Shown here in pieces: positions 54,473-64,000 of a stretch of 64,000 nt of DNA. A program made the translations under genes and the position numbers. The notes under the pieces are model-generated. The model saw only the letters and a list, made by a program, of their open reading frames with translations. It did not search any database and was not told the origin of the DNA. The DNA comes from Lunularia cruciata. Taxonomy: Eukaryota; Streptophyta; Marchantiopsida; Lunulariales; Lunulariaceae. Location of the stretch: NCBI GenBank assembly GCA_948567375.1, contig OX419761.1:9116501-9180500 (forward strand), written 5' to 3'. Each line of letters opens with the position of its first letter. Position 1 is the stretch's first letter.

Positions 54473-57400
54473 ATGGCGATCTCACAGCTCGCCGTCGCTC
54501 GCTCACTATCTGTTTCCCGGGGCATTGACAGCTCACACTTGTCCCCAATTTCGCTGCGATTAAAACCCAGCGTTTGCAATTTCCATCCGTCGAATGAAAA
54601 GAACATTAGAAGTCTTGTGAGCTGCGCAGGTGCGAGTGAATTTGTTGGAGCAGGTGTAGGTTCCCTCCAAGGAAGCTCGAATTTTAAGGCGGTGAACTGG
54701 AGAACACGTGCTGGGTTCTGTAAGGCGTCTCTGGATGCTTTGATTTTTGATTGCGATGGAGTCATTTTGGAGTCAGAGGATCTACACAGGAGAGCTTATA
54801 ATCTTACCTTCGAACATTTCAATGTGAAATGTGGCTCAAAGGTTGTAGACTGGGATACCGAATTTTACGATGTGTTGCAGAATACAATTGGCGGTGGCAA
54901 ACCCAAAATGCGCTGGTAAGATTTTCAAAATTTTCAAATTTAGCAAGGCGGAATAGCGGAATTTAGGATTGTTACTGAGAGTGTCGTCCACACAGGAGCT
55001 ATGCCGTAATCTGCTAAGAAGGTTTTAAGTTTACATACATTCAGCTTCAGACTCAAACAACTCTGCACCATCCGGATTTTGTACTATATTCTATTCTAGA
55101 GAAATGGATACTTGTTCCTTGAGTTAGTAATGCCAAAGCTGAAACATGCTCTAAATTTCTGTATCATGGACGAGTAAATACACAGGAATTCGGAACATGT
55201 CAACAGACACGAAATTCTTAGTCTTCCCACTCCTACTGAGAGCAATGAATAATAATTTGATGAATCTGCGGATTCATTTCTCTAAGGCTCTTCTAATTGA
55301 TGCATTTGTAATTTGATTCACACATTTTACCAGCGAATCGAGACATACTGGATGTTATTGTGGTTACAGGTACTTTGGGAAGAACGGCTGGCCTACATCT
55401 TCTCTATTCGAACCTGCGCCGGAAAGCGAGAGTGATCAGACATTGCTGATAGACTCTCTTCAGGTTTCTTCTGATTTCTGTCAACATTTTCCTCTGTAAA
55501 ACTATAGTCAGAGGTGTAGAGTGGGTAGGAACTCGAGGACGGAATTTGTACATGTCTGTGACGATCAAAGAATTGGCAGAAGTAATGCCTGTTTACAGGC
55601 ATTACTTTTGATAAGTGTAAGTGTGATGTGTTCTGCCTGGCGATCCAGAGATTAGATCACATGAGAAGTCTGCACTCATGACACTGTCTTGTCTGCTGTT
55701 AACGGGCGAATTCTATGGTTTGCAGGACTGGAAAACCGATAAGTACAAAGACCTCATCAGCTCAGGAGCGGTACGATACTCTTTAATGTTTTCTGAATTC
55801 TTGGATAGGAGCAGCTCCTTATACGATGGAGGTTTCCCTTATGAAAGTCAAGGAACCCGTGGTCTTCATAATCACAATAAAGTCGTATGTGTGCCCAGGA
55901 CCCTAGACCAGGAGTTTTGGAGCTTATGGATGAAGCTCGCTCTATGGTAAGTAACGCTGGTTTCAATCACGAGTGTTACCAGAGTTTTGAGCGGGCTTTG
56001 TGAGTAGCAGAAAAGGGGGACCGAGCAACGCCATGCTTTTCTGCTATTTGAAGTTCAGACAGCGTGAACCTGGACTCCTTGGAAGGCTTTTCTAAAACTT
56101 CGAATTGTGCTGATTAAACACTTTCAATAGTTGTAGATCATAGATTTAGCTAATCTTCCTAGTTTAAGTGATGGACATATATACCGTGCAGGGGATAAAA
56201 CTGGCGGTGTGCTCGGCAGCAACTAAGAGTTCAGTTGTATTCTGTCTCACCAATCTGCTGGGAAAGGTATGGGCTTTCTCGTCCATTCCAGTAATGGAGT
56301 TCTGTCGAGTAGGACTCTAAAACACTTGCGATTTCCAGTGAAGTGCCAGAGATTGAACTAGCTTGCAGAAGTTTTATTAAAGTGTGCTTGATTGGCTGGA
56401 CAGGAGCCCCTCTCCTCTGCGTTCAAGTGCACCCCCAGATAGAGATCACATTGCTTAAGATATTCGTTGAAGTTACATGTCTACCTGTTATTGATCTCCT
56501 TCGATGTTCTTTTGAACTGGATGATCTCAGGAGCGATTTGAAGGACTTGATTGCTTCCTTGCAGGTTCCTAGCAGGTTCCCTTGCCTTTCCTGTACATTT
56601 TTAGTACTATCTAGTCAGGAGCAATGAACTCTCAAAATTGGCTTTTAGATGCTGATAGTCTATCTCTGCACATTTGGAACAGGTGACGACGTGAAAAATA
56701 AGAAGCCTGATCCTTCTATTTACAAAGTTGCTGCAGAGGTATGAGGGTTGTACCCAACCTATTACTTCAGAGAATTTATGCAAAGTGACAATGGTTTCCT
56801 TGCGCTCATCGCAAAGTTGCTCTGCCGGTCCCATGTGTATCGTCTCATCTAGATGTGCCTTGCAGAAACTCGGAGCTTCACCTGACCGGTGTTTGGTAGT
56901 AGAAGACAGTATCATCGGACTACAGGTAATCTCTGCGTTGTAAAGACTTATTCATAGGTCTGATTGCAACTCACATACTCGTTATATCTTATATGTTCTG
57001 AACCTCAAGTTAAGTTGTGCAAGAAATTGATTTTTGAAGTATACTGTCTTGCCTATAAGTACTTGCAGAAACTAGCTCAATCGCTTCGCAATAGGTTGCT
57101 TAATTATATTTCTCTGGACTCCTCCAACATTGACACTAGGCTGCACTCGGAGCGGGCATGAGCTGTGTCATTTCGTTCACATCGTCAACTTCGAAACAGG
57201 TTAGGAGTTGCTATTCAAATATCCATTCGAGAGATCAAACCTTATTCATGATTGTGGCTAAGAAGTATGCCAAATATTCAGCATTGTAGATTGGGATGAT
57301 AAATTAATCTTTTCAAGGGACTCTTGGAACATTTCCTGGCTGGCGTCGGAAAATATAGTTTGTAAGGTTTCTATCAACTGTCAGATCATCAGGCTGTATA

Positions 57401-57791
57401 TGGATGTTATGGTGTCTAAAAAGTAAAACATTTTCATTTGCTTGCTTTTTATGTACATATTCTTATCATCATGTGCAGGATTTTAGTGGTGCTTCGGCTT
57501 GTTACCCCAATCTTGGGGGAGTAAGGTACGCACGTTAGTAAAGTGCTTTAGCACTTATTGACAATACCTGAGCTAACACTATTACCAAGAGTTGAGCACC
57601 ATAAGATTTCAAGCCAATAGTATGTTCCAGTCTCCATCTTTACGTCTCCATATTTGGAGTATTGTGACTATGATGATTTAGGTGTTCAAGAAGGAAGGTG
57701 CAGTGCTAAACGCTGCGCTTGATTCTTGTTTTTGATGTGCAGCCTTGGAGAACTGATAAAGCTCGTTAATGCTGCTCCATCTGTATTATAA
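54473..57791 (+). CDS. Plastid HAD-type phosphatase, CbbY-like (At4g39970 type)
   Basis: Eleven exons: 54473-54915, 55370-55463, 55726-55770, 55899-55946, 56192-56266, 56531-56564, 56683-56738, 56866-56925, 57140-57199, 57479-57525, 57743-57791. They sum to 1011 bases, 336 residues plus TAA, with GT..AG at every junction. Residues 1 to about 80 are Ser/Arg-rich with few acids, a likely chloroplast transit peptide. HAD motifs: I, DCDG with D93 (nucleophile) and D95; II, S218 in VCSAAT; III, K254 in KKPDPS; IV, E278-D279 in VVEDS. The cap region has GGGKPKMRWYFGKNGWP, typical of the At4g39970 group, a paralogue of CbbY, the xylulose-1,5-bisphosphate phosphatase. Family knowledge suggests clearing of a sugar phosphate by-product in the stroma; the substrate is not shown. 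Exon 4 appears one codon shorter than in relatives. Confidence 0.92.
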
Positions 57792-59249
57792 AGGTCTTTT
57801 TCTGTACAAACATCATGTACACTTACTGTCGAACCAGTTCAATCTTCTCCAAGTTGTTCACTTCATTCTTTATGAACTAATGGTCCCTATTTTCTTATGA
57901 GAGGTGGATTTCAAATAGAAGCTCCTGGAATCTCTGATTTCTTCCTTGTAAACAAGTGGAATACCAGACAATTAAGAGTAGACTCATTTACATGTAGCAC
58001 TAGGACCCACATTCAACGAGAATGCTTCAAATTCATATTTTTCCATCATTGAAACAGCGAAAATTGCAACTACAGCTATACTATTTCTAATACAGAGAAT
58101 GATTCAGTTTATTCATGTTCAAGGGATATGAATTAACTTTGCTGATTCCAGTAAGAGTGATCCAAGCAAACATTTTCACTTTGCATGGTAGTTCTATTTC
58201 AAATTTTAAGATTAATAGATAGTTCTTCTCCTATCCTGCCAATTTAAAGAACCTGATTGGAGTACTTTGTTCCCTAAACTTCATACTCTTTAGATATTCT
58301 TTTGTTGCTTATTTGAAAACAGAGGATTTAATGTCTACTCGTTTAGAGAGCATATTGTCTAGAGAAGCATCATGTCTACTGAATATGAAGGTACATTTAA
58401 CTGTCCTCATGACATGTCATGATAACTACGATCGAATTTTTTCTTCCGATTCTACGTTGGTTTTATTCACTACACCCTTCCTTCTTGAGATAAATCCCTT
58501 CAGTATTACTTATAAACTTTTCTCCTCGATACACTAACAAGGATGTTATTAACAGGCGTGGAACGGCATGTTAATAACATGTGAAGCAAGTTTACTAAGG
58601 ATTACATTCCTCGCGTGAAACAAACTCGACTCTATAAAATTATCACAAAAGTTATATGAATAGCCGCAAAGATATGATAGAGATTCCAACTTCCAGTGAT
58701 CTGAGAGGATTCTTTAAAGACTGAATGGGTTTCCTTCTTCAAGATTTTTGTTAACTGCTTCCATGCTATTGTGCTATCAAGAGAGTGTACCTGAGTACCC
58801 GGAATAGAGACATTGCAGGAAATACGAGGAACTTAAGGACCCAATATACCAAACATTTAGCGTATACCGAGTTACCTTGGACCGGAGACATGAAGGTAAA
58901 TTAGCGACTACCGGGAACTATCGTTTGCTAAATGCTTCCGGACAGCAATATTAAACTTGAATGGGAAACTAAAGACACTTTGGACTCTTGAGAATAATCA
59001 AGGAACCAGAAACTAACACAAGGGGACGTTTATGGAGCCCAAAGTGATGTGAGTGGTTTATTTCTGGGTGAATTGTACAATGTGGAATCCAGGTCTGCAA
59101 CAAACCCTAGACCTCTTAAGTATATTCAATCCTACAATACTAGCTTACGGCTAAGGGACGATGTTGTGCTCTCGGCCAACATATATACATCACTAGACAA
59201 TATATATCATTATCTACATCATATGCTATAATAACTCATGGTTATGGAC
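57792..59249. other. Downstream spacer, nothing recognised
   Basis: 3' flank of the HAD gene followed by AT-rich sequence. The open stretches at 58313-58537 and 59049-59231 have no signature. Confidence 0.5.
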
Positions 59250-59745
59250 CCTACAGTTTCAGAGGGAGTGATAACCCATCCCCTTGGATCGGCGGCAAGT
59301 GCAGCAGCAGCTCGCAAGGTCTCCAAGTATAGGGGTATGCAGTGAGGTCGCCTCTTTGTTCATCTAACCTTGGAGTTATATGGAGCTATGGACACGACGT
59401 TCAACACATTTGTCAAGGAATGCATAGGAGCTTATCATGTTAGGCGCCAAAGGGTACCACTCTCACTCTCATACTCTGTAGCATATTTTAGACAGCGTGT
59501 GTTCATTGCTCTACAGAGGGCAATGGCTGCTGCAATCCATAAGAGAGCAATCACACTAGGTGATGCTTCTTCGGATGCTCTAGTTGTTTGTAGACCGTAC
59601 GACTTGTGTAGCTTGGATATCTTAGGTGCAATAGGGGAGATTTCTTATATGAACTCTATTAGGGCTTAACTCCATTTGACCTATTTTGTCTCACCCTTCT
59701 ATGGCTTGATGGGGTCTTCCCATCCTTTGTATTTTCTACGTGGTT
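59250..59745 (+). mobile_element. Non-LTR-like element, 5'-truncated third copy
   Basis: Starts within the C-terminal domain (VMDPTVSEGVITHPLG, about 59243-59290) and runs to the 3' tail (gcttgatggggtcttcccatcctttg, about 59705-59730). The open piece 59370-59669 encodes LELYGAMDTTFNTF and SYSVAYFRQRVFIALQRA. Truncation at the 5' side is what target-primed reverse transcription produces. Confidence 0.75.
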
Positions 59746-59749
59746 ACTA

Positions 59750-60000
59750 TTTTTTCCATCATATGCTATAGAAGCACAACTCATATAGGAAGTCATTAAC
59801 GTATATAAAGTGCCACAATAATATCCATATACTCTACAAACATGCACTTGCATACACTTATAGAGTTAAACCCACTCTAGCATAGAGGATCCGTGGTACA
59901 CTCACCAACTCTATACACCATAACCAGTAGCTTAAGAGACTTAATAGGGAAGAAATGAGCTATTCAAAGCTCCACTTCAAGGTATGCCTCTCCTTTGGGC
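59750..60000 (+). repeat. Dispersed repeat B, copy 2
   Basis: Counterpart of 21879-22200; ends about 14 bases before the LTR of element 3. Confidence 0.55.
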
Positions 60001-60013
60001 AACTAGGATGTAA

Positions 60014-60695
60014 TGTAACACCCATTTGTGCATGTGTGTGGTATTGTGATATTTAGCTTGGTATTGTAAGTACTTGAGAGATATTCTTTATATAGAGATA
60101 AAGGATGGTTCTACATTAGTCATGATTAGGTAAAGTTAGTCATAGCTAAGATAAAGGGGACCTTACTTTAGAGGAAGTGGAAAAGATGAGCACCACTATT
60201 TTGGATTCTAGTGTGTTGACTTGATATTATTCTTAGGTGTTTGGCTTTGAGGAAAGATTTGAGAACTCTTGGGCCCGCAAGCCTTTGTGTTTTGGATTCT
60301 TCTATAGTCTAAGGATAGCCCATGTGAAGGAATCCTTGACTTAGTGGTTGGGTCAAGATAACATCACATGCTAGTGGAATATACCCATGTGAATGGATAT
60401 TCCTTTCTACTTTTTGACTTTACTTGATTTTTAGTCTAGTAACTTGAGTTACTACAGTAATTAGTAACTTTGGTGCTTAACTATTTCAAAAGTATATAAA
60501 CAAGGGGTGAGGAGGTACTCATCATCCTTTCATTTGCAACTATCTCTCTCATTGAGTTCTCTAATGTGTTGAGCCTTGGAGTGTTAGCCTTGGGGGAGTA
60601 TGATGGAGTTGAGGTTCTTTGCCTTCTTAGTCCACGGTGCGCTACCATAATAGCCATCAGAGGTTCATCCTGAGTGAGAGACAGGCCGGTTCACA
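60014..60695 (+). repeat. 5' LTR of element 3
   Basis: 682 bp, TGTAACACCC to GGTTCACA, followed 4 bases later by the primer site. The first 284 bases match the truncated LTR at 4994-5277. Confidence 0.85.
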
Positions 60696-60699
60696 TTTT

Positions 60700-60717
60700 T
60701 GGTTCCATTACTGGGAC
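60700..60717 (+). promoter_or_regulatory. Diverged tRNA-Asp-type primer-binding site
   Basis: TGGTTCCATTACTGGGAC matches the tRNA-Asp complement at 11 of 18 positions; most differences are transitions. Its place right after the LTR supports the role. Confidence 0.5.
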
Positions 60718-60775
60718 CTCTCTAGAAAGCAAGATAATATTCCGCGTTCAATTCTATATTAGACAGAAGGAGACT

Positions 60776-60967
60776 ATGAGAGCTCAATTGGAGAGAATTT
60801 CAGGGGAGGAGAGGGCTGAACTTATGTTAGAGAATTTGGACCCATTTTTATACCTTGTAGTTCATTATGATGTCTTTGAGATGATTTTGTACATCTTGTA
60901 CACTAGAGAGGATTTGGAGAGATTGTGTGAGGTGGATTGCCGATTTTGGGTAAAATCTGAAGTTTAG
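60776..60967 (+). pseudogene. ORF1-like leader reading frame of element 3
   Basis: Starts ATG 58 bases after the primer site; 63 codons, MRAQLERISGEERAE then a hydrophobic/acidic helix and CEVDCRFWVKSEV. It has no recognisable domain. Extra frames before gag are known in Ogre/Tat elements. May continue through a broken middle (60968-61500) to the zinc-knuckle part; no such link is proven. Confidence 0.45.
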
Positions 60968-61654
60968 GATCTAGACTTGAAATTTCTACATTTGATAGCT
61001 TGGGTTATCTTTCAGGTTGCACACTTGAAATTATTGTGAGAGCTACTATGTGCACTGGGCTAGAATTTTTGAAAGTTGATAGGGTAAACTGCTCCCACAA
61101 CTGCATGCTCTCTGGAAAATTGTAGAGACTCTACCATTTCTTCAATTTTCAGTGGATTGTGCTGAAACTTTACAAGAAAATTCAATGCATTTTATCCTAC
61201 CTTTTGACCAAAAACATAGACAGAGATCATTCTTGAGCAAAGAGTTATAAGTTCTTAAAATGAGGGGGGTAGTTTTTAGACCAAATCTGAAATATGTGTG
61301 TTGAATAGAAAGGTGCCTAGGCCATATGGCTTGATGAAAATATCTGAAATTTTGTAGAGAGTATGCCCTAGATTTGTGATCAAGTGCACAAAATTTTAGG
61401 GGACTATGATATATCAATTGCTAGATTTGATTGACATTGTGAGGAAGGGTCAATTTTGTAGAGTTTAGATTTCATGCATGAGGAGTGTAAGAGCAACAAA
61501 AAGCATATTTGAGTGTTTAGACTCAAATTGGGAATATGGAGGGTCACCAAGAGTGGAAATTGAGGCTATGCAAGGTTCCCCAAGGGTTTGAGATGATCAT
61601 AGGGGTGGATTTGAGGAGAAGAGAGTTTAGAATAGAATTTGAAGAGAGTGTTGA

Positions 61655-62008
61655 GAGGATCCAAAAACCTACACCACTGGAGGAAATAGTGAGTCTAAGT
61701 GTTTTTTATGTGGAGAGAAGAGACATAAGGCAAGTTCATGTCCATTGACTTTGGAGAGCAAGAGATTGAGAGAAAGGAGAGGCTTACTTGACTTGGGTTT
61801 GCATGTTGGACCTTCTTCACCAAGATTGGGAGGGAGAAGATCTAAGACCAAGGAGTTGTGTGAGGTTTATGGAGTGGAAGGACTTCCAAAAGGACATGAG
61901 TGTAGTAGAGTAAAAGCACTTTTGGAGACTTTGGTGAAGGATCTTGGAGAGAGTCTTAGTACAACTACAAAAATACTATCACTTTCATCAGCTAGTTCTC
62001 AAGATTAG
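61655..62008 (+). pseudogene. Zinc-knuckle ORF in the leader of element 3
   Basis: One frame, opening after a TGA at 61652-61654 and closing at 62008, has a CCHC knuckle at 61700-61741 (CFLCGEKRHKASSC, C-x2-C-x4-H-x4-C) and a 90-residue tail with CEVYGVEGLPKGHEC. It is separate from the gag knuckle at 63090-63131, so the element carries two zinc-knuckle frames. Origin unknown. Confidence 0.6.
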
Positions 62009-62250
62009 TGATGGAGATAATCTTTCAACTTATGGATAAACTATCCATGAGAGTTTGATTAATATGCACTCTAGGATTTGATATTGCTATAAAAATCTTG
62101 GAGCAACCTGAACCTTTTGTGTTCCCTAGGGTGGATTATTTTCAAATGGTGCTAGTCATGTATATACTTTATTAATTATAGAGTGAGAGAAAAGAAAAGA
62201 GAAAAAGAAAAAGAAAATTGAGAGAAAAGAAAGATAGTGAGGAGTTAAGA

Positions 62251-63050
62251 TGGGGATACTTCCGGTTTTCTTTGGCAAGAATGGAGAAGATATGGAGGCC
62301 TTTGTGAGAGAATTCAAGGGAGCTTGTATAGGAAACAATGAGAGGAAGAGGAATGAGTGGGCCTCATTATTACTAGATTTCTTTGAGGATTGAGCACTTA
62401 CATGGTATGAGTTAGAATACCAAAAGAGAGAGAAGAGAGATGTGGAAGAAGAGTCTTGGGAGAGTTTGACTTCAACACTCATTGAGAACTTTCTTCCAGA
62501 TGAGAGTTATGAAAGATTGATGAGTGAGGTTAACTTTCTCAAACAAGGAGATGGAGAGAACATGAGAATCTATGTGGAAAGAGTGGAGAAGTTAGAGTCC
62601 AGATTTTGCATAGTGTTGAAGAAGGGTGGAGATGATATGGAGACTACTATGATTGGCATAGGGAGCATGCTCACCAAGAATTTTGTGAGAGGATTGAGAC
62701 CACAAATTAGAAGCAAGGTGAGATATGAGGAACCTTCTTCCAAGGTTGAAGCTATCAAGATTGCAATTTGTATGGAGGAGAGTTTGGAAGGAGATGAGAA
62801 TGCTTTGGTGGTGGAGGTTGTACATCCTCCTCAAGGTTACAAGTCTGGTGGAACTTCTGATACTTTTGTGGCAAGGGTTGCACCACAAGTAGTAGTTGCT
62901 TCAGTTCTTGCACCTCCACCAAAGGATCCACTTCAAACCATCATAGAACAACTTGCAGATCTCAAGATCAATGTGGTGCAACTATGGGAGAAGAGAGAGG
63001 TGGATCAGAATATGGGGAGACAACCTAGGAGTTATGGAAGTTATCCATAG
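62251..63050 (+). pseudogene. gag of element 3
   Basis: Likely start ATG at 62251 (MGILPVFFGKNGEDMEAF). A TGA at about 62392-62394 breaks the first part (expected codon within DFFED..LTWYELEY); from 62442 the frame is open to 63050 and aligns with element 1 gag. The region carries NFLPDESYERLMSEV, ERVEKLESRFC and a Pro-rich linker. The CCHC knuckle lies at 63090-63131 in the next frame. Confidence 0.85.
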
Positions 63051-63089
63051 AGAGGAGGCCAACCAACCAAAAAATTAAATTAGAGAAAT

Positions 63090-63131
63090 TGTTTTGGTTG
63101 TGGAGGAAGAGGTCACATCCAAAGGAATTGC
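63090..63131 (+). other. CCHC zinc knuckle of element 3 gag
   Basis: CFGCGGRGHIQRNC, C-x2-C-x4-H-x4-C, identical in spacing to 990-1031 of element 1. Confidence 0.9.
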
Positions 63132-63251
63132 CCAAATTCCACTTACCATGTAGGAAGGGGCTATGAAGGAGCCAATAGGAGGAAAGAAGGAGGTAGTGAA
63201 ATCCAACTAGCTCCTAATCCAAAAAAAAGTAAGAGGACAATATCTATAGAT

Positions 63252-63980
63252 GTGGTTGAGAGTAAGTATGAGAAGGGAGAGTGCTCAAACTCCAAGAGTC
63301 TTAATTTAGAGCTTTTGGCACAAGAGAAGAAGAGAGCTCATTTTGCAGAGGATGTGCACTCTTCTCAAGGATTTAGTCCTAGCCAAGATACTCCTATGCC
63401 TACTAGGAGCACTCGCACAAGCACTTTAACACCATTAACAACAAAGACTCCAAGGAAGAAGTTGGGGATGGAGGACTTCTTGATCTCAAAGCAACAATGG
63501 AACTACAATGTCTTGGAGAATGTTGGTACTCACAAGGCTAACATCACAGTGGGCCAATTGATTGCTTTGAATCCTACTTTGAGAAAGGAGCTTAGAGGTG
63601 GTTTGAGTTCTACAAGAAACAAGAGGAAGAAGGCAAAAGCTCCAATATCAATGGGGGTGGTGGATACCAAGCCAACACCATGGGAGGCTTGTGAATATGC
63701 CTCCAAGATTGATATGAGAGTGAATGGTCATAACATCAAGGATGCATTGGTTGATGGAAGATCAGCACTGAATGCCATGTCAGAAAGGTTGATGAAGAAG
63801 TTGGGTATGATACCCTCAAGACCTTCACATTTGTGGTGAGCATGGCAAATAAAAAACAAGTTCAACCAATAGGGGTGATGGAAAAGGTGTTAGTTTCAGT
63901 TATGGGAGTTCAAAATCTCATGACTTTTCAAGTCTTGAAGGATTCAAGCTATGACTTACTTCTTGGGAGGCCATGAGCAA
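63252..63980 (+). pseudogene. Protease region of element 3
   Basis: Basic linker then retropepsin. The active site reads VDGRSALNA near 63750-63775, with Gly to Arg next to the catalytic position; a frameshift near 63830 precedes the DLLLGRP block (about 63953-63975). RT lies beyond the window. Confidence 0.82.
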
Positions 63981-64000
63981 CACACAGAACTGATTGATGG

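Larger units (their letters stand above)
60014..64000 (+). mobile_element. Ty3/gypsy element 3 (same family as element 1), cut by window end
   Basis: 5' LTR 60014-60695, diverged primer site, ORF1 and zinc-knuckle ORF in the leader, gag from 62251, protease to the window end. Base 62034 onward aligns with base 1 onward of the window. The extra leader ORFs before gag resemble the layout of Tat/Ogre-type plant elements. Stops in gag and protease show it is also inactive. Confidence 0.88.

Noticed and set aside
55678-55950. Single-exon frame of 90 codons
   Set aside because: It crosses two splice sites of the HAD gene and is out of frame with exon 4.

Overview
The window looks like nuclear DNA of a large-genome vascular plant. 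Two spliced plant genes with GT..AG introns sit in a sea of old, nested retrotransposons. The LTR pairs are strongly diverged (I estimate about 12 percent in the best-kept part), most pol genes carry stops and frameshifts, and a mitochondrial rDNA piece is embedded in one element. This style of slow decay fits a gymnosperm best; a fern or lycophyte is not excluded. There is no bacterial-type operon, CRISPR array or functional RNA gene.

Layout. 1-5277: Ty3/gypsy element 1, same family and orientation as element 3 at 60014-64000 (the window cuts both). 5278-5650: integrase scrap of another element. About 5858-20211: element 2, a very large gypsy element with LTRs above 3 kb, a tRNA-Asp primer site, gag with three zinc knuckles, protease, RT, RNase H and integrase. 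It is interrupted by a heat-shock-element-rich LTR fragment (about 12945-13304) and a mitochondrial insertion (about 14190-15146). 22202-23424 and 43691-46450: two further LTRs of the element 2 superfamily on the minus strand. 23425-29057: two chromodomain gypsy copies in tandem sharing an LTR, with another LTR nested inside. 32192-41050: two minus-strand copies of a non-LTR-like retroelement around a 1.65 kb single-copy, gene-like segment; a third, 5'-truncated copy lies at 59250-59745. 42143-42284: a MITE with a perfect 8-bp target duplication. About 47880-48870: relic of a MULE transposase.

Gene island, 51.6-57.8 kb: a three-exon 2-oxoglutarate/Fe(II) dioxygenase of gibberellin-oxidase type (386 aa), followed on the same strand by an eleven-exon plastid-targeted HAD phosphatase of the CbbY-like At4g39970 type (336 aa). 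Both reconstruct in frame across all junctions and look functional. They share no obvious pathway; nothing suggests they work together.

The most unusual signal is a long open frame inside the U3 part of the element 2 LTRs. It has a tryptophan-rich N-terminal domain, an acidic/basic linker and long coiled coils, about 790 codons in all. I recognise it in four places (about 6177-8586, 17058-19400, 22690-23200 minus, 44699-46400 minus). It lies upstream of the LTR TATA box, so in the genomic RNA it would be a 3' gene after pol. In element 2 the integrase frame runs into it without a stop. The second notable signal is a chromovirus LTR built from about 60-bp modules carrying perfect heat shock elements just upstream of a TATA box.
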